38,879 bases of DNA from an uncultured Mycoplasmatota bacterium (GTDB lineage: Bacteria > Bacillota_I > Bacilli_A > RF39 > UBA660): assembly GCA_900544625.1 (NCBI GenBank), contig UQVR01000009.1, positions 1-38,879 of the forward strand. Reading direction: 5' to 3'. The translations under genes were made by a program, and so were the position numbers. Of the stretch, positions 8,225 through 16,722 are shown in pieces. The notes below the pieces were generated by a model that worked only from the letters and a program-made list of their open reading frames with translations, had not been told where the DNA came from and ran no database searches. How positions within the stretch are numbered: position 1 is the first letter of the stretch; each line of letters opens with the position of its first letter.

Positions 8225-9406
8225 TCACCTTCTTTTTCTTAAAAAACAAATACACTCAACATGATACGTATAAGAAAACAAATCACAAATATATGAATCA
8301 ATTATCTCATAACTATCTAGTAATTTCAAATCTCTTGCTTGTGTATGATAATCACATGAAATGTACATTATTTCATCTGGCAACTTAAACTTAATAAAAT
8401 CTATTACTTCCCTACTTAAACCAGCTCGTGGTGGGTCAACAATTAATTTATTAAATGATACATCAATATTTTTAATATTACTCGCATCACTATATATAAA
8501 TTTAGCATTATTTAATTTATTTATTACAGCATTTTCATTAGCATCTTTTACAGCATCTTTATTTATTTCAACACCTAAAACATTTTTAGTTTTTTGGGAT
8601 GCACTTAAACCTAATGTACCAACACCAGAATACAAATCTAAAACACAATCATCATTATTAGTAAAATCTTCAACTAACTTAAACATTTTACTGGCAACAT
8701 TTCTATTAACTTGAAAAAACGCTTTATATGATACTTTATATTTAATATTATTTATTTCTTCATAAAAATAATCATTTCCATATATTACTTCATCATTTAT
8801 TATAATACCTTTTATGTTTTCATTTATATTTGGAATATTTATTTTATCTTTACTATTTATTATAATTAGTATTTCACTTTTATAATTACTTCTAATTATT
8901 ACTTCTCCATTTATAATACCCATACCACAAACTATACTTATTACATCATTTATAGATTCTTCGGCGAGTATACACTTTTTTACTTCCACAACACTATGAC
9001 TATTTAATTTATAATATCCTACTACTCCATTTACAACTTTTAATGTAATTTTATTTCTATAATTATATGGCGTGTCATTTGTGATAAGGCTTGGATTTAT
9101 AATTAACCCCATTTTCTTAAAATAATTAATTACCTTATCTTTTTTATAGCTAATACCTAAATCATATGGTAATGTTTGTAAACTACATCCTCCACATATA
9201 CCAAAATAAGGACATGGGGCATCAATTCTCTTACTTGAAGATTTAACTAAATCAATCAATATAGCCTCATTATATTTTTTATTTTCTTTTACAATTTTTA
9301 TATTTACAATATCACCGGGAATTGTATTTGGTACAAAAGTAACTTTATTATTTACAAAACAAATACCACGACTAAAGTCATCTAATTTAACAATTTCAAC
9401 TTTCAT
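8225..9406 (-). CDS. rlmCD: 23S rRNA (uracil-C5)-methyltransferase, RlmCD/TrmA family
   Basis: A 393-aa protein from ATG 9406 (GTGAT four bases upstream; longer readings begin inside that site). Order: TRAM RNA-binding domain (1-55), the 4Fe-4S ligands C65, C71, C74 (CPYFGICGGC) and C145, then the Rossmann methyltransferase with VLDLYSGVGTLGL, the DPPRAG motif, the catalytic nucleophile C351 in YISCD and the VE motif near 383-384. It methylates uridines of 23S rRNA (positions like 747/1939 in Bacilli) using SAM. The symbol follows the B. subtilis enzyme; which uridines it hits cannot be read here. Confidence 0.93.
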   Translation of the reverse strand: MKVEIVKLDDFSRGICFVNNKVTFVPNTIPGDIVNIKIVKENKKYNEAILIDLVKSSSKRIDAPCPYFGICGGCSLQTLPYDLGISYKKDKVINYFKKMGLIINPSLITNDTPYNYRNKITLKVVNGVVGYYKLNSHSVVEVKKCILAEESINDVISIVCGMGIINGEVIIRSNYKSEILIIINSKDKINIPNINENIKGIIINDEVIYGNDYFYEEINNIKYKVSYKAFFQVNRNVASKMFKLVEDFTNNDDCVLDLYSGVGTLGLSASQKTKNVLGVEINKDAVKDANENAVINKLNNAKFIYSDASNIKNIDVSFNKLIVDPPRAGLSREVIDFIKFKLPDEIMYISCDYHTQARDLKLLDSYEIIDSYICDLFSYTYHVECICFLRKRR

Positions 9407-9423
9407 AAACATCACTTATCAAC

Positions 9424-9429
9424 ATTTTA
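9424..9429 (-). promoter_or_regulatory. Probable -10 of rlmCD
   Basis: TGC-TAAAAT on the minus strand (extended -10), 17 bases before the ATG; the -35 is poor. The 66-base divergent gap to gerAA must also hold the forespore promoter of the ger operon; GCATA followed 13 bases later by GGTAAATAT on the plus strand is vaguely SigF/SigG-like but with wrong spacing. Confidence 0.4.
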
Positions 9430-9472
9430 GCATAAATACCATTATTTGGTAAATATTAATAATGGTGATTTC

Positions 9473-10897
9473 ATGAATAAAATAGTAAAAAGATTAGAAA
9501 CAGAATTTAGTAAGATTCCAGATCTTGTAATAAAAAAAATAAATCTGTCCATTTTTAAAACTATGTATGTAATATACCTCGAAACAGTTTCAAGTAGTAA
9601 TAAAGTAAATGACTACATATTAAAAAATATAATTTTAAAAAAGGATGAAATTAATAAAAATAACATTTCATCATATATAGCTGCCCCGAATACGTTAGAA
9701 ATTAAAAATGTTGATGAGTGTGAATTTTACCTAACAAATGGGTTTTCATTAGTAATTATCCAAGATAAAATTTATGCTATAGAAACTAGAGCAGATATTT
9801 CTAGAGCAGTTTCAAACAGTGAGGTTGAGTCATCAATTAATGGTCCTAAAGATGCGTTTACGGAAAATATTCAAATAAATATTGGATTAATTAAAAGAAG
9901 AATTAAATCTAGTACGTTAAAAACAGAAAGTAGAACTATTGGCAGAAAAACACTTACAAATATTAGCATTCTTTATTTTGAAGATATTGCTGATGCTAAC
10001 CTTGTAAATAATCTACTAAAAAAAATCGATACTATAGATATTGATGGAATTGTGGACTCATCGTCTTTAGGTTTTCTTTTAGGTGATGAAGAAAATAGTG
10101 TTTATCCAACATTCATTGAAACAGAGAGACCAGATAATGTTGCTACATTCCTAATGGAAGGAAAAATAGCTATTGTTGTAGATACCTCACCTTTTGTTTT
10201 AATAATACCGGCTTTTTTTATCGATTTTGTAAATCCTGTTATTGATAATTACAATAAAAGTAAAAATGTTAATTTTATAAAAATTTTAAGAATAAGTGCC
10301 TTTTTAATATCAATGATGGCTCCGGCGATATACATTGCAATCATGAATTATAATCAAGAGACCATACCTACAAATCTTCTTCTTAACTTTGCTATTCAGC
10401 GAGGTGGTGTTCCATTTCCCACAATTATTGAGACTTTACTTATGCTAATTGTCTGTGAAATTCTAAGAGAAAGTGATTTAAGGTTTCCTTTAAGTTATGG
10501 TTCAGCCATTTCCATACTAGGTGCTATAGTTCTCGGCGAAGCATCTGTTTCTGCAGGTATAGCATCTTCAATTACAATTATTGTAATAGCTATAACATTT
10601 ATATCTAGTCTTACATTTACAACCATCGAAATAAATAATGCTTTAAGATTTTTTAGATTTGTCTTCATCCTTTTAAGTGGCTTATTTGGTTTATATGGCA
10701 TTACTCTTGGATTATTTTACTTTTTAATTTATACAACAACTACAAACTCCTTTGGTAAACCTTACTTTGCTCCGATATCACCATTTAACAAAGAATATTT
10801 TAATAATACAGTTTTGAAAAAAGCACTCAGAAAAGATACCAGAAGAAGTACATTATTTACTCATAAAAATATTGTCAAACAAAAGGAGGACTTATGA
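9473..10897 (+). CDS. gerAA: Spore germination protein, GerAA/GerKA family (A subunit)
   Basis: A 474-aa protein from ATG 9473, selected because GGTGAT lies three bases upstream. Residues 1-240 are a soluble cytoplasmic domain; from about 240 on there are five to six hydrophobic segments (for example residues about 275-300, 345-365, 400-440), and a basic C-terminal tail. The motif PAFFIDFVNP and the LRESDLRFPLSYGSAISILGA stretch are typical of GerA family A subunits. These form the channel of the germinant receptor in the spore inner membrane. First gene of gerAA-gerAC-gerAB, joined by ATGA overlaps. Its presence means the organism makes, or descends from makers of, endospores. Confidence 0.93.
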   Translation: MNKIVKRLETEFSKIPDLVIKKINLSIFKTMYVIYLETVSSSNKVNDYILKNIILKKDEINKNNISSYIAAPNTLEIKNVDECEFYLTNGFSLVIIQDKIYAIETRADISRAVSNSEVESSINGPKDAFTENIQINIGLIKRRIKSSTLKTESRTIGRKTLTNISILYFEDIADANLVNNLLKKIDTIDIDGIVDSSSLGFLLGDEENSVYPTFIETERPDNVATFLMEGKIAIVVDTSPFVLIIPAFFIDFVNPVIDNYNKSKNVNFIKILRISAFLISMMAPAIYIAIMNYNQETIPTNLLLNFAIQRGGVPFPTIIETLLMLIVCEILRESDLRFPLSYGSAISILGAIVLGEASVSAGIASSITIIVIAITFISSLTFTTIEINNALRFFRFVFILLSGLFGLYGITLGLFYFLIYTTTTNSFGKPYFAPISPFNKEYFNNTVLKKALRKDTRRSTLFTHKNIVKQKEDL

Positions 10898-11970
10898 AAA
10901 AAATATTAATTATTATACTTACACTACTTCTTTGTACAGGTTGTTTTGATTATAAAGAAATAAATGACTTAGCCATAATTAATGCAATCGGAGTTGATTA
11001 TGAAAATGATGAATACGTTATTACTTTAGAAATATTAAATGACCAAATAGATAAAGATTCTTCCAAAATAACATCATATACAAAAGTTGGGCACGGTAAA
11101 AATTTAACTTCAGCAATTGAAAATGCAGCCGATAAATTATCAAAACAACTAATATTTAATCATATAAAATTAATGATCTTAAGTAAAAGTATTATAGAAG
11201 AGAAATTTGAAAATATTATTGATTTATTTTTAAGAAATACATACTTTAGAGAAAATTTCTATGTTATTTCTGCAACAAAAAATAAACCGGAGACTTTACT
11301 TAATCACACAACTAATGAAGCCCCAATAGCAAGTACAGCTATTACGGATACATTAGAAAGTATTCGCTATTCATCAAATACAAATGTTTTAAAAAAGTTT
11401 GATGAAATGGTTGAGGAAGTAATAACTTATGGCATTGATACATGTTTTTCAAATATTGCATTAAAAGATAACGAATTTATAGTAGATGGTATGTCTATTT
11501 TTAATAACTATAATTATAAAGGTAATTTAAATAATGAATATGTAAAAATTTATAATTTATTAACTGATAATTTTGATCGGCCTACGTATACGATTAATTA
11601 TGATAATTTAAGTTTTACCACAGCCATAAACAACGGCAAAATAAATACAGAAATAAAAAGTGGCACAATTAATGCAACTGGAAATTTAATGGGAAGAATT
11701 ATAGATAATGATCCAAAATATAATATTAGAGACCCTAAAAACTTAGAAAGAATAGATAATGATTTTACTAATCTTTTAAATAAAAAAATTCCTGAATTTA
11801 TTAAAGTATTACAAGATAATAATAGTGATATTTTAGGTATAACTAGAAATTATTATAAAAAAACTAGAACTAAAGATAAAGATTATTGGTTAAAACTAGA
11901 TATTAAATCAAAAATTAAATTTAATATTAATAAAAAAGGTTTAATATATGATGTGGAGCGTGAATCATGA
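10894..11970 (+). CDS. gerAC: Spore germination lipoprotein, GerAC family (C subunit)
   Basis: A 358-aa protein with a lipoprotein signal peptide: hydrophobic ILIIILTLLL and lipobox CTGC, lipidated Cys17, followed by WDYKEI-like FDYKEINDLAIINAIGVDY, the hallmark start of mature GerAC proteins. The C subunit is anchored outside the spore inner membrane and is needed for germinant response. The ATG overlaps the gerAA stop (ATGA), with AAGGAGG upstream. In Bacillus the order is usually A-B-C; here C comes before B. Confidence 0.93.
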   Translation: MKKILIIILTLLLCTGCFDYKEINDLAIINAIGVDYENDEYVITLEILNDQIDKDSSKITSYTKVGHGKNLTSAIENAADKLSKQLIFNHIKLMILSKSIIEEKFENIIDLFLRNTYFRENFYVISATKNKPETLLNHTTNEAPIASTAITDTLESIRYSSNTNVLKKFDEMVEEVITYGIDTCFSNIALKDNEFIVDGMSIFNNYNYKGNLNNEYVKIYNLLTDNFDRPTYTINYDNLSFTTAINNGKINTEIKSGTINATGNLMGRIIDNDPKYNIRDPKNLERIDNDFTNLLNKKIPEFIKVLQDNNSDILGITRNYYKKTRTKDKDYWLKLDIKSKIKFNINKKGLIYDVERES

Positions 11971-12980
11971 AAAAGAATAATTGTTTATTTATATATTTCT
12001 TATCACACTTTCTTTTTCTAGGTGGTGGTTTTGCAAGAATTTGTGAACTAAGTAATACTGATACTTGTATAGCTTTTATTCTTGGAACATTACTAGGAAT
12101 AATTATAATTTACTTAATAAATAAAGTATCTTGTAATATACCTTTAAAAGAATATATAAAGAAAAATACTTTTTTAAACATTTTATTTAAACTAATTTAT
12201 TTTCTTTACATATCATTTAATTTACTTATTTTATTTGTAATATTATCTGGATTTTTATATTCTTACTTTTTACCTTTTACACCTTCAATTATCTCTTGCT
12301 TACCATTTGTTATTCTAGCAACTTATTTAAGTGGTAAAAAAATAAAAGGTATTTACAATGTTGCATTTGTTTTACTTTTCTTAAGTTTATTTATAATTAT
12401 TCTTAAAACTACTCTTCTTACTAATGAATTTCATTATTCAAACCTTTTTCCTATTTTATCTGTAAAAACTACAAGTGTTTTTAAAGCATCACTTATTTAT
12501 GCTGTTATTTCTACTAGTCCATTACTAATTTTACTAAATGAAAACATTGAATTTAAAGCATCACTAAAATATTATTTACTTGCTTCACTTACTAATATTA
12601 TAGTTGGTCTTACAATTACTTTAATATTGGGAGAATTGATTAATGTATATAGTTATCCAGAATATACTATTTTAAGAAGAATTAAATTTTTTAAATTTAT
12701 TGAAAACATAGAAAATTTCATTTGCATTAATTGGTTCTTTGATTTATTTATCTCATTAACTCTATTTATAACAAAAATAAAAGATACTCTAAATATAAAG
12801 AATAATATTATACCTTTTCTAATATCTTTTAGTATTCTTTATATTGTAAATAAATATTTTGCTAATAATTATTATAATACAATGATTCTTTATAAGTTTT
12901 TTCCATATATATGTGGTGGTTTTATCATTGTTATATTAACTCTTGCTTCAATAAAAAGATTATTTAAATCAAAAACATAA
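11967..12980 (+). CDS. gerAB: Spore germination permease, GerAB family (B subunit)
   Basis: A 337-aa integral membrane protein with about ten hydrophobic segments and an APC-fold look; GGGFARICELS at residues 18-28 matches the first broken helix of GerAB permeases. B subunits bind the germinant amino acid. It overlaps gerAC by ATGA. It is a little shorter than the usual 360-370 aa. No clear terminator follows on the plus strand until the hairpin near 13113. Confidence 0.88.
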   Translation: MKKNNCLFIYFLSHFLFLGGGFARICELSNTDTCIAFILGTLLGIIIIYLINKVSCNIPLKEYIKKNTFLNILFKLIYFLYISFNLLILFVILSGFLYSYFLPFTPSIISCLPFVILATYLSGKKIKGIYNVAFVLLFLSLFIIILKTTLLTNEFHYSNLFPILSVKTTSVFKASLIYAVISTSPLLILLNENIEFKASLKYYLLASLTNIIVGLTITLILGELINVYSYPEYTILRRIKFFKFIENIENFICINWFFDLFISLTLFITKIKDTLNIKNNIIPFLISFSILYIVNKYFANNYYNTMILYKFFPYICGGFIIVILTLASIKRLFKSKT

Positions 12981-13112
12981 TTTGTATAACCCAAATAATA
13001 ATATTTCATAAAATACAATCTTTTTTAATTAGTTATTTTTTAACTTTGGAATTTCACAAATTAACAAATTTATTATTCAAGTATGTAAATATGGATTATA
13101 AGATTAAGACAG

Positions 13113-13142
13113 AAAAAAAGTTGCTTCAAATATGCAACTTTT
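13113..13142 (-). terminator. Bidirectional terminator between gerAB and cotD-like gene
   Basis: AAGTTGC (13118-13124) pairs with GCAACTT (13134-13140). A run of seven T follows on the minus strand (end of the cotD-like gene) and TTTTACTTTT on the plus strand. Confidence 0.75.
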
Positions 13143-13155
13143 ACTTTTATCATAA

Positions 13156-13482
13156 CTAACAGCATCTTGGCCCAAAAACATTTTCACAAACATTTTCTTC
13201 ACAGCAAGTATATTCTGGTGTAAATGTATGTCTATAAACATGATGATTAATTATTCTTGTGTTACAAGGCATAATATGAGGTACTTCATGACAAATATAT
13301 CTATGACACACTCTTTCTTGAGGACATTCATAAATTGGATTTTGTACGCATCCAGGCATAGCATTCATCATATTGCAATATCCAGTTCCCTCTGCTAAAG
13401 TAGCATCAGCACCCATTTTAGTTTTATCATAACTTTTTTTCATTTCTGTTTCTTGACTGAAACTTTCATTAAAATAATTCAT
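13156..13482 (-). CDS. Inner spore coat protein D (CotD)-like
   Basis: A 108-aa, Cys- and His-rich protein: CPQERVCHRYICHEVPHIMPC, then the CotD-type NHHVYRHTFTPEYTCCEENVC. Eleven or so cysteines and the HxxxxH pattern match the CotD family of coat proteins, which cross-link in the spore coat. AAAGGA lies before the ATG. In B. subtilis cotD also lies near gpsB, as I recall, so context agrees. Likely made in the mother cell; see the SigK-like -10 at 13504. Confidence 0.8.
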   Translation of the reverse strand: MNYFNESFSQETEMKKSYDKTKMGADATLAEGTGYCNMMNAMPGCVQNPIYECPQERVCHRYICHEVPHIMPCNTRIINHHVYRHTFTPEYTCCEENVCENVFGPRCC

Positions 13483-13503
13483 TTAAAACATTCCTTTCTA
13501 ATG

Positions 13504-13512
13504 TATCTTATG
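13504..13512 (-). promoter_or_regulatory. Possible SigK-type -10 of the cotD-like gene
   Basis: CATAAGATA on the minus strand fits the mother-cell consensus CATANNNTA, 21 bases before the ATG. The -35 AC is not at the expected place (GC is found 16 bases upstream). Suggestive only. Confidence 0.4.
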
Positions 13513-13553
13513 AATTATCTTTTTTAATGCCTAGTCAAATACACAGATTATTT

Positions 13554-13982
13554 TTATAATATTTCTAACAAATTAAGAAAACTTGCAAATAATAACCAGA
13601 TTAAATAAGGTATTTGTAAGTATGCCGCTATTTTTTTTACTTTAAAAAATTTATATATCATATAACAAACAATTACTATTAATAAAATTATCCATAAAAA
13701 GGCTAATATTTTCATATTAAAAGTAAAAAATATAAATGTCCACGCTAGATTAACAACTAAGTTGACTTTATAAATATTTAAAGCATCATCATCTTCTCTA
13801 ACCAAATAACTTGATATTCCCATCAAAATATAAAGAATACTCCATACAACAGGAAATATCCAACCAGGTACAAAACCATTATAAGATTTCATATCTCCAC
13901 TAGTAATTATTCCCACAATTGCTCCACTTATTAATGGAATCAAAATATAAAATAATAATTTCTTAATATCTATCTTTTTCAT
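13554..13982 (-). CDS. tspO: TspO/MBR family membrane protein
   Basis: A 142-aa protein from ATG 13982 with five hydrophobic segments. Family signatures are clear: PGWIFPVVWSILYILMGISS, NLAWTFIFF and PYLIWLLFASFLN. TspO proteins bind porphyrins/tetrapyrroles in the membrane and are linked to stress regulation; no haem genes are nearby. The start is uncertain: no Shine-Dalgarno site is seen, and the longer reading to 14060 would start inside the pgsA terminator. Confidence 0.88.
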   Translation of the reverse strand: MKKIDIKKLLFYILIPLISGAIVGIITSGDMKSYNGFVPGWIFPVVWSILYILMGISSYLVREDDDALNIYKVNLVVNLAWTFIFFTFNMKILAFLWIILLIVIVCYMIYKFFKVKKIAAYLQIPYLIWLLFASFLNLLEIL

Positions 13983-14043
13983 ATTATATTTGTATGTAAT
14001 AATCAATATTTTATGCAATATTACTGCTACTTGAAAAAAATCA

Positions 14044-14070
14044 GATAAAAAAAGATGCAATTTTGCATCC
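14044..14070 (-). terminator. Terminator after pgsA
   Basis: GATGCAA / TTGCATC hairpin (14054-14069) followed on the minus strand by seven T; it abuts the pgsA stop codon. Confidence 0.8.
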
Positions 14071-14071
14071 T

Positions 14072-14674
14072 TTATTTTGCTTTCTTCTTTGGAAATAATA
14101 TATCTCTAACACCATAGAAATATTGACAGCCAGAAATTACTGATAATACAACTGCAGCTATTAATAAAATATCTGCAACCGGAAGACCAATAAGTTCAAA
14201 TGGCAAGTTATAAAACATTGTTAATGTAAGACCACTCATCATACAAATAGTTTTTAATTTACCTAAAATTGAAGCTGCAACCACTTTGCCATTTTGTCCT
14301 GATATCATTTTACAAGAATCAACAACTATATCTCTAGAAATAATAACAACTGGTATAATTATTGAAATAACTCTATCATATGCTAAAATAATAAGTAAAC
14401 CATTAACAAGTAATTTATCTGCAATTGCATCCATTACTTTTCCAAAATCAGTAACCATATTATTCTTACGAGCTAAATAACCATCTAAAAAATCAGATGT
14501 AGAAGCTATTAAAAATATAACTCCAGCGATAATATATTTTATATTAACACTTATATTAGCAACTTGATATATTGGAAATTCCACTCCAAATTGATACCAA
14601 GGTAATAACAACATAACTAATAACATTATAGACAAAATTATTCTTGCCATTGTAATTTTATTTGGTAAATTCAT
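14072..14674 (-). CDS. pgsA: CDP-diacylglycerol-glycerol-3-phosphate 3-phosphatidyltransferase
   Basis: A 200-aa membrane enzyme from ATG 14674 (AGGA six bases upstream; the longer reading overlaps the rodZ-like stop). It carries the CDP-alcohol phosphotransferase motif D-x2-DG-x2-AR-x8-G-x3-D-x3-D as SDFLDGYLARKNNMVTDFG then KVMDAIADK (metal-binding Asp residues), and starts NLPNKITMARI as PgsA does. It makes phosphatidylglycerol phosphate, the first step to PG and cardiolipin. It lies 7 bases after the rodZ-like gene, the same pairing as ymfM-pgsA in B. subtilis. Confidence 0.95.
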   Translation of the reverse strand: MNLPNKITMARIILSIMLLVMLLLPWYQFGVEFPIYQVANISVNIKYIIAGVIFLIASTSDFLDGYLARKNNMVTDFGKVMDAIADKLLVNGLLIILAYDRVISIIIPVVIISRDIVVDSCKMISGQNGKVVAASILGKLKTICMMSGLTLTMFYNLPFELIGLPVADILLIAAVVLSVISGCQYFYGVRDILFPKKKAK

Positions 14675-14681
14675 AATATTC

Positions 14682-15155
14682 CTACTTTCCATAACTTATT
14701 GTATCAGTAACATTTCTATTTATAGTAACTTGCTTAACTGACCATATAATTGTAAATAAAACTAATAAAAATATAACTGCGTAAATTGTAATATATACCC
14801 ACTTATTATATTTTTTTGTTTTTTTTGTATAAGGTGATGCTATTTCATCATCTTTTTTATCTTCTTTTATTTTAAGTTCAATAGTTTTTTCAATTTCTTT
14901 AATAGGAATTTTTGAAGTATATTCAAACATATACTCATTAAATTCATCTATTAATTCATCTTCATTTAAACCTAAATATTTAGCATAATTCGAAATATAT
15001 TCTTTTAATTCGAATATATCCTTAAATGCACCAGTTCTTCCATCTTCAATATTTTCAAGTATTTCAACTTTAATACCAAGATCCTTACTTGCTTCATTTA
15101 AACTAACACCTGATGACTCCCTTGCATACTGAAGCTCCTCACCAATTTCGTTCAA
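14682..15155 (-). CDS. rodZ: RodZ-like helix-turn-helix membrane protein, short form
   Basis: A 157-aa protein with TTG start at 15155, AAAGGAGTGA upstream. Residues 1-75 form the RodZ-type HTH_25 domain (ELQYARESSGVSLNEASKDLG), then a charged linker, then one membrane segment (about 120-142) with KQVTINRN outside. RodZ links MreB to the wall-synthesis machinery. The extracellular DUF4115 domain of long RodZ proteins is missing, as in several compact Bacilli genomes. Its place just before pgsA supports the call. Confidence 0.85.
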   Translation of the reverse strand: MNEIGEELQYARESSGVSLNEASKDLGIKVEILENIEDGRTGAFKDIFELKEYISNYAKYLGLNEDELIDEFNEYMFEYTSKIPIKEIEKTIELKIKEDKKDDEIASPYTKKTKKYNKWVYITIYAVIFLLVLFTIIWSVKQVTINRNVTDTISYGK

Positions 15156-15192
15156 AACTTTTTCACTCCTTTTTTTAATTAAAAAAATAAAA

Positions 15193-15537
15193 AATAATCT
15201 TAATAAGCCATGTTTTGTTCTTCATAAAGAAGAGGCAAATATTTATCTTACATTACTGTACCTAAAGTAAATTCATTTCTTTCTTTAAGCTCCCCTACCA
15301 TAATTTGGGTTTCTCGCTTGCGGGGTTTACCACGTTCCACCTACAAAGTTTCCCTTGTAACTCGTCTCTTTGGCACTTTTATATCTAATAAAACCATTTA
15401 AGGTTTCCTCGAAGCCATAAACTTTCGTTCTCCTAGGTTATTTTTTCCCTAAGCACAAACACTACAGACATCTCAGTCTGTGCGAGCATGGACTTTCCTC
15501 TACATAACTATTTTATGCAGCATTTGCCACTAGATTA
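15193..15537 (-). ncRNA. rnpB: RNase P RNA (bacterial class B)
   Basis: The minus strand carries the universal RNase P core GAGGAAAGTCCATGCTCGCA (about 15484-15503) and the 3' core GAACAAAACATGGCTTA (about 15203-15219). The P1 helix is AATAATCT (15532-15539) with AGATTATT (15193-15200), followed by a T-rich tail. The 5' arm overlaps the last codons and stop of gpsB, so the exact 5' end is uncertain. It processes tRNA 5' ends. The gpsB-rnpB neighbourhood is the same as in Bacillus and supports type B. Confidence 0.95.
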
Positions 15538-15861
15538 TTCATTATTTCCATAAACTACTTTTTCAAGTTGACTAATTCTTTTTAATAAATCAACATTATT
15601 GATACTTCTAGAAGGTGCATCACTACTAGAACTAGCTACTTCTTGAAGTCTTCTAATTTCTTGCTTTAACTTAATGTTATCATCAGTTAAATCCTTAATA
15701 TCTTTTTCTAATTTTCTCACAATATTAGAATATTCCGTATAATCACGGATAACCATATCCAAAAACTTATCAACTTCTTGAGGTCGATATCCCCTGGCAT
15801 CAACTTTAAATTCTTTCTCAAGTATCTCTTGAGGAGTCAAATATAATCGATCGTTATACAA
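15535..15861 (-). CDS. gpsB: Cell division protein GpsB (DivIVA family)
   Basis: A 108-aa protein. The start is taken as TTG 15861 (MYNDRLYLTPQEILEKEF): AGGTGAT sits four bases upstream, and the alternative GTG three codons earlier lies inside that site. The N-terminal DivIVA domain has EKEFKVDARGYRPQEVDKFLDMVI, followed by a coiled coil (about 40-70) and the conserved C-terminal trimer segment DLLKRISQLEKVVYG. GpsB guides PBP1 between septum and side wall; the target ponA is encoded just across the divergent gap. Confidence 0.95.
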   Translation of the reverse strand: MYNDRLYLTPQEILEKEFKVDARGYRPQEVDKFLDMVIRDYTEYSNIVRKLEKDIKDLTDDNIKLKQEIRRLQEVASSSSDAPSRSINNVDLLKRISQLEKVVYGNNE

Positions 15862-15884
15862 AAATATCACCTACTAACAAGAAA

Positions 15885-15913
15885 ATTATATCTTAAATTT
15901 TACATTTCGTCAA
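15885..15913 (-). promoter_or_regulatory. SigA promoter of gpsB (and rnpB)
   Basis: TTGACG (15908-15913), 17 bases, TATAAT (15885-15890) on the minus strand. It overlaps the end of the small ORF at 15900-16016. Confidence 0.85.
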
Positions 15914-16016
15914 TATCATGAATACTAGTAATTTCTTCCATACTTATAAAAGGAATATTCAAAGTGCCCCAATCTAGGTTTTCCAACATTATATTTATAT
16001 AGTAATCCATTCTCAA
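15900..16016 (-). CDS. Possible small protein, 38 aa
   Basis: TTG 16016 preceded at ideal distance by GGTGAT, the site used by several genes here (recU, gerAA, the DUF6512-like gene). The product contains MDYYINIMLENLDWGTLNIP and ends SIHDIDEM. It ends within the gpsB promoter. I recognise no family. The ribosome site and sensible composition favour a real short gene, but no promoter is obvious. Confidence 0.4.
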   Translation of the reverse strand: MRMDYYINIMLENLDWGTLNIPFISMEEITSIHDIDEM

Positions 16017-16124
16017 TTTAATCACCAATTACATATTACAATAAAATTTGTTATAAAACATTATTTTCGACAAAAGAAGTCAAAAGTTTTTTGTGTCTAC
16101 ATATGACAATTGTTATTCACATTC

Positions 16125-16153
16125 TTTAAAAATAATACATTTTATGCTATAAT
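16125..16153 (+). promoter_or_regulatory. Promoter of recU-ponA
   Basis: TTTAAA (16125-16130), 17 bases, TATAAT (16148-16153) with extended -10 TGC. It ends 17 bases before the recU ATG. Confidence 0.75.
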
Positions 16154-16170
16154 TACTTATAGGTGATGAA

Positions 16171-16719
16171 ATGTTATACCCTAATAATATTAAGAAAACA
16201 TATAAAAAAGAAATTTCTTATAAAAATCGTGGTATGGATCTTGAATATTTAATAGAAAAAGCTAATGAATATTATAGAGATAATGATATCGCCTATATAT
16301 ATAAGAAACCTACTCCAATTAAAGTAGTAAAAACAGATTATTCAAAGTCTGGAAAAAGAATAACCGATGCTTTTTATGAAATGCCATCCACACTTGACTT
16401 CAATGGACTTTATCAAGGAAAATATATTGAATTTGATGCTAAAGAGACAAATAATAAGACATCTTTCCCAATATCAAATGTTCATCCCCATCAAATTAAA
16501 CATATTAGAAATATACTAAATCATCAAGGAATTGTATTTTTAATAATATACATGAATGATAAATATTTTATTTTGAAAGGGAAAGATTTTATTAATTTTA
16601 TTGATAAAGGAACCAGAAAAAGTATTCCTTATGAATATCTAGAAAAATATGGAATAGAAATAAATATGACATTAAGAGGTTTAGATTATTTAAGTAAAAT
16701 AAACATAAAGGAGGATTAA
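16171..16719 (+). CDS. recU: Holliday junction resolvase RecU
   Basis: A 182-aa endonuclease, AGGTGATGAA before the ATG. The N-terminal NRGMDLE motif and the catalytic acidic core (ITDAFYEMPSTLDFNGLYQG, then YIEFDAKET) are the PD-(D/E)XK signature of RecU, which resolves four-way junctions and helps chromosome segregation. The B. subtilis protein is about 206 aa; this one is slightly shorter at the N-terminus. The next gene, ponA, starts 3 bases after the stop, the conserved recU-ponA pair. Confidence 0.95.
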   Translation: MLYPNNIKKTYKKEISYKNRGMDLEYLIEKANEYYRDNDIAYIYKKPTPIKVVKTDYSKSGKRITDAFYEMPSTLDFNGLYQGKYIEFDAKETNNKTSFPISNVHPHQIKHIRNILNHQGIVFLIIYMNDKYFILKGKDFINFIDKGTRKSIPYEYLEKYGIEINMTLRGLDYLSKINIKED

Positions 16720-16722
16720 TTT

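Noticed and set aside
13983..13988. TATAAT directly before the tspO ATG as a promoter
   Set aside because: Transcription would start inside the gene; more likely chance in AT-rich DNA.
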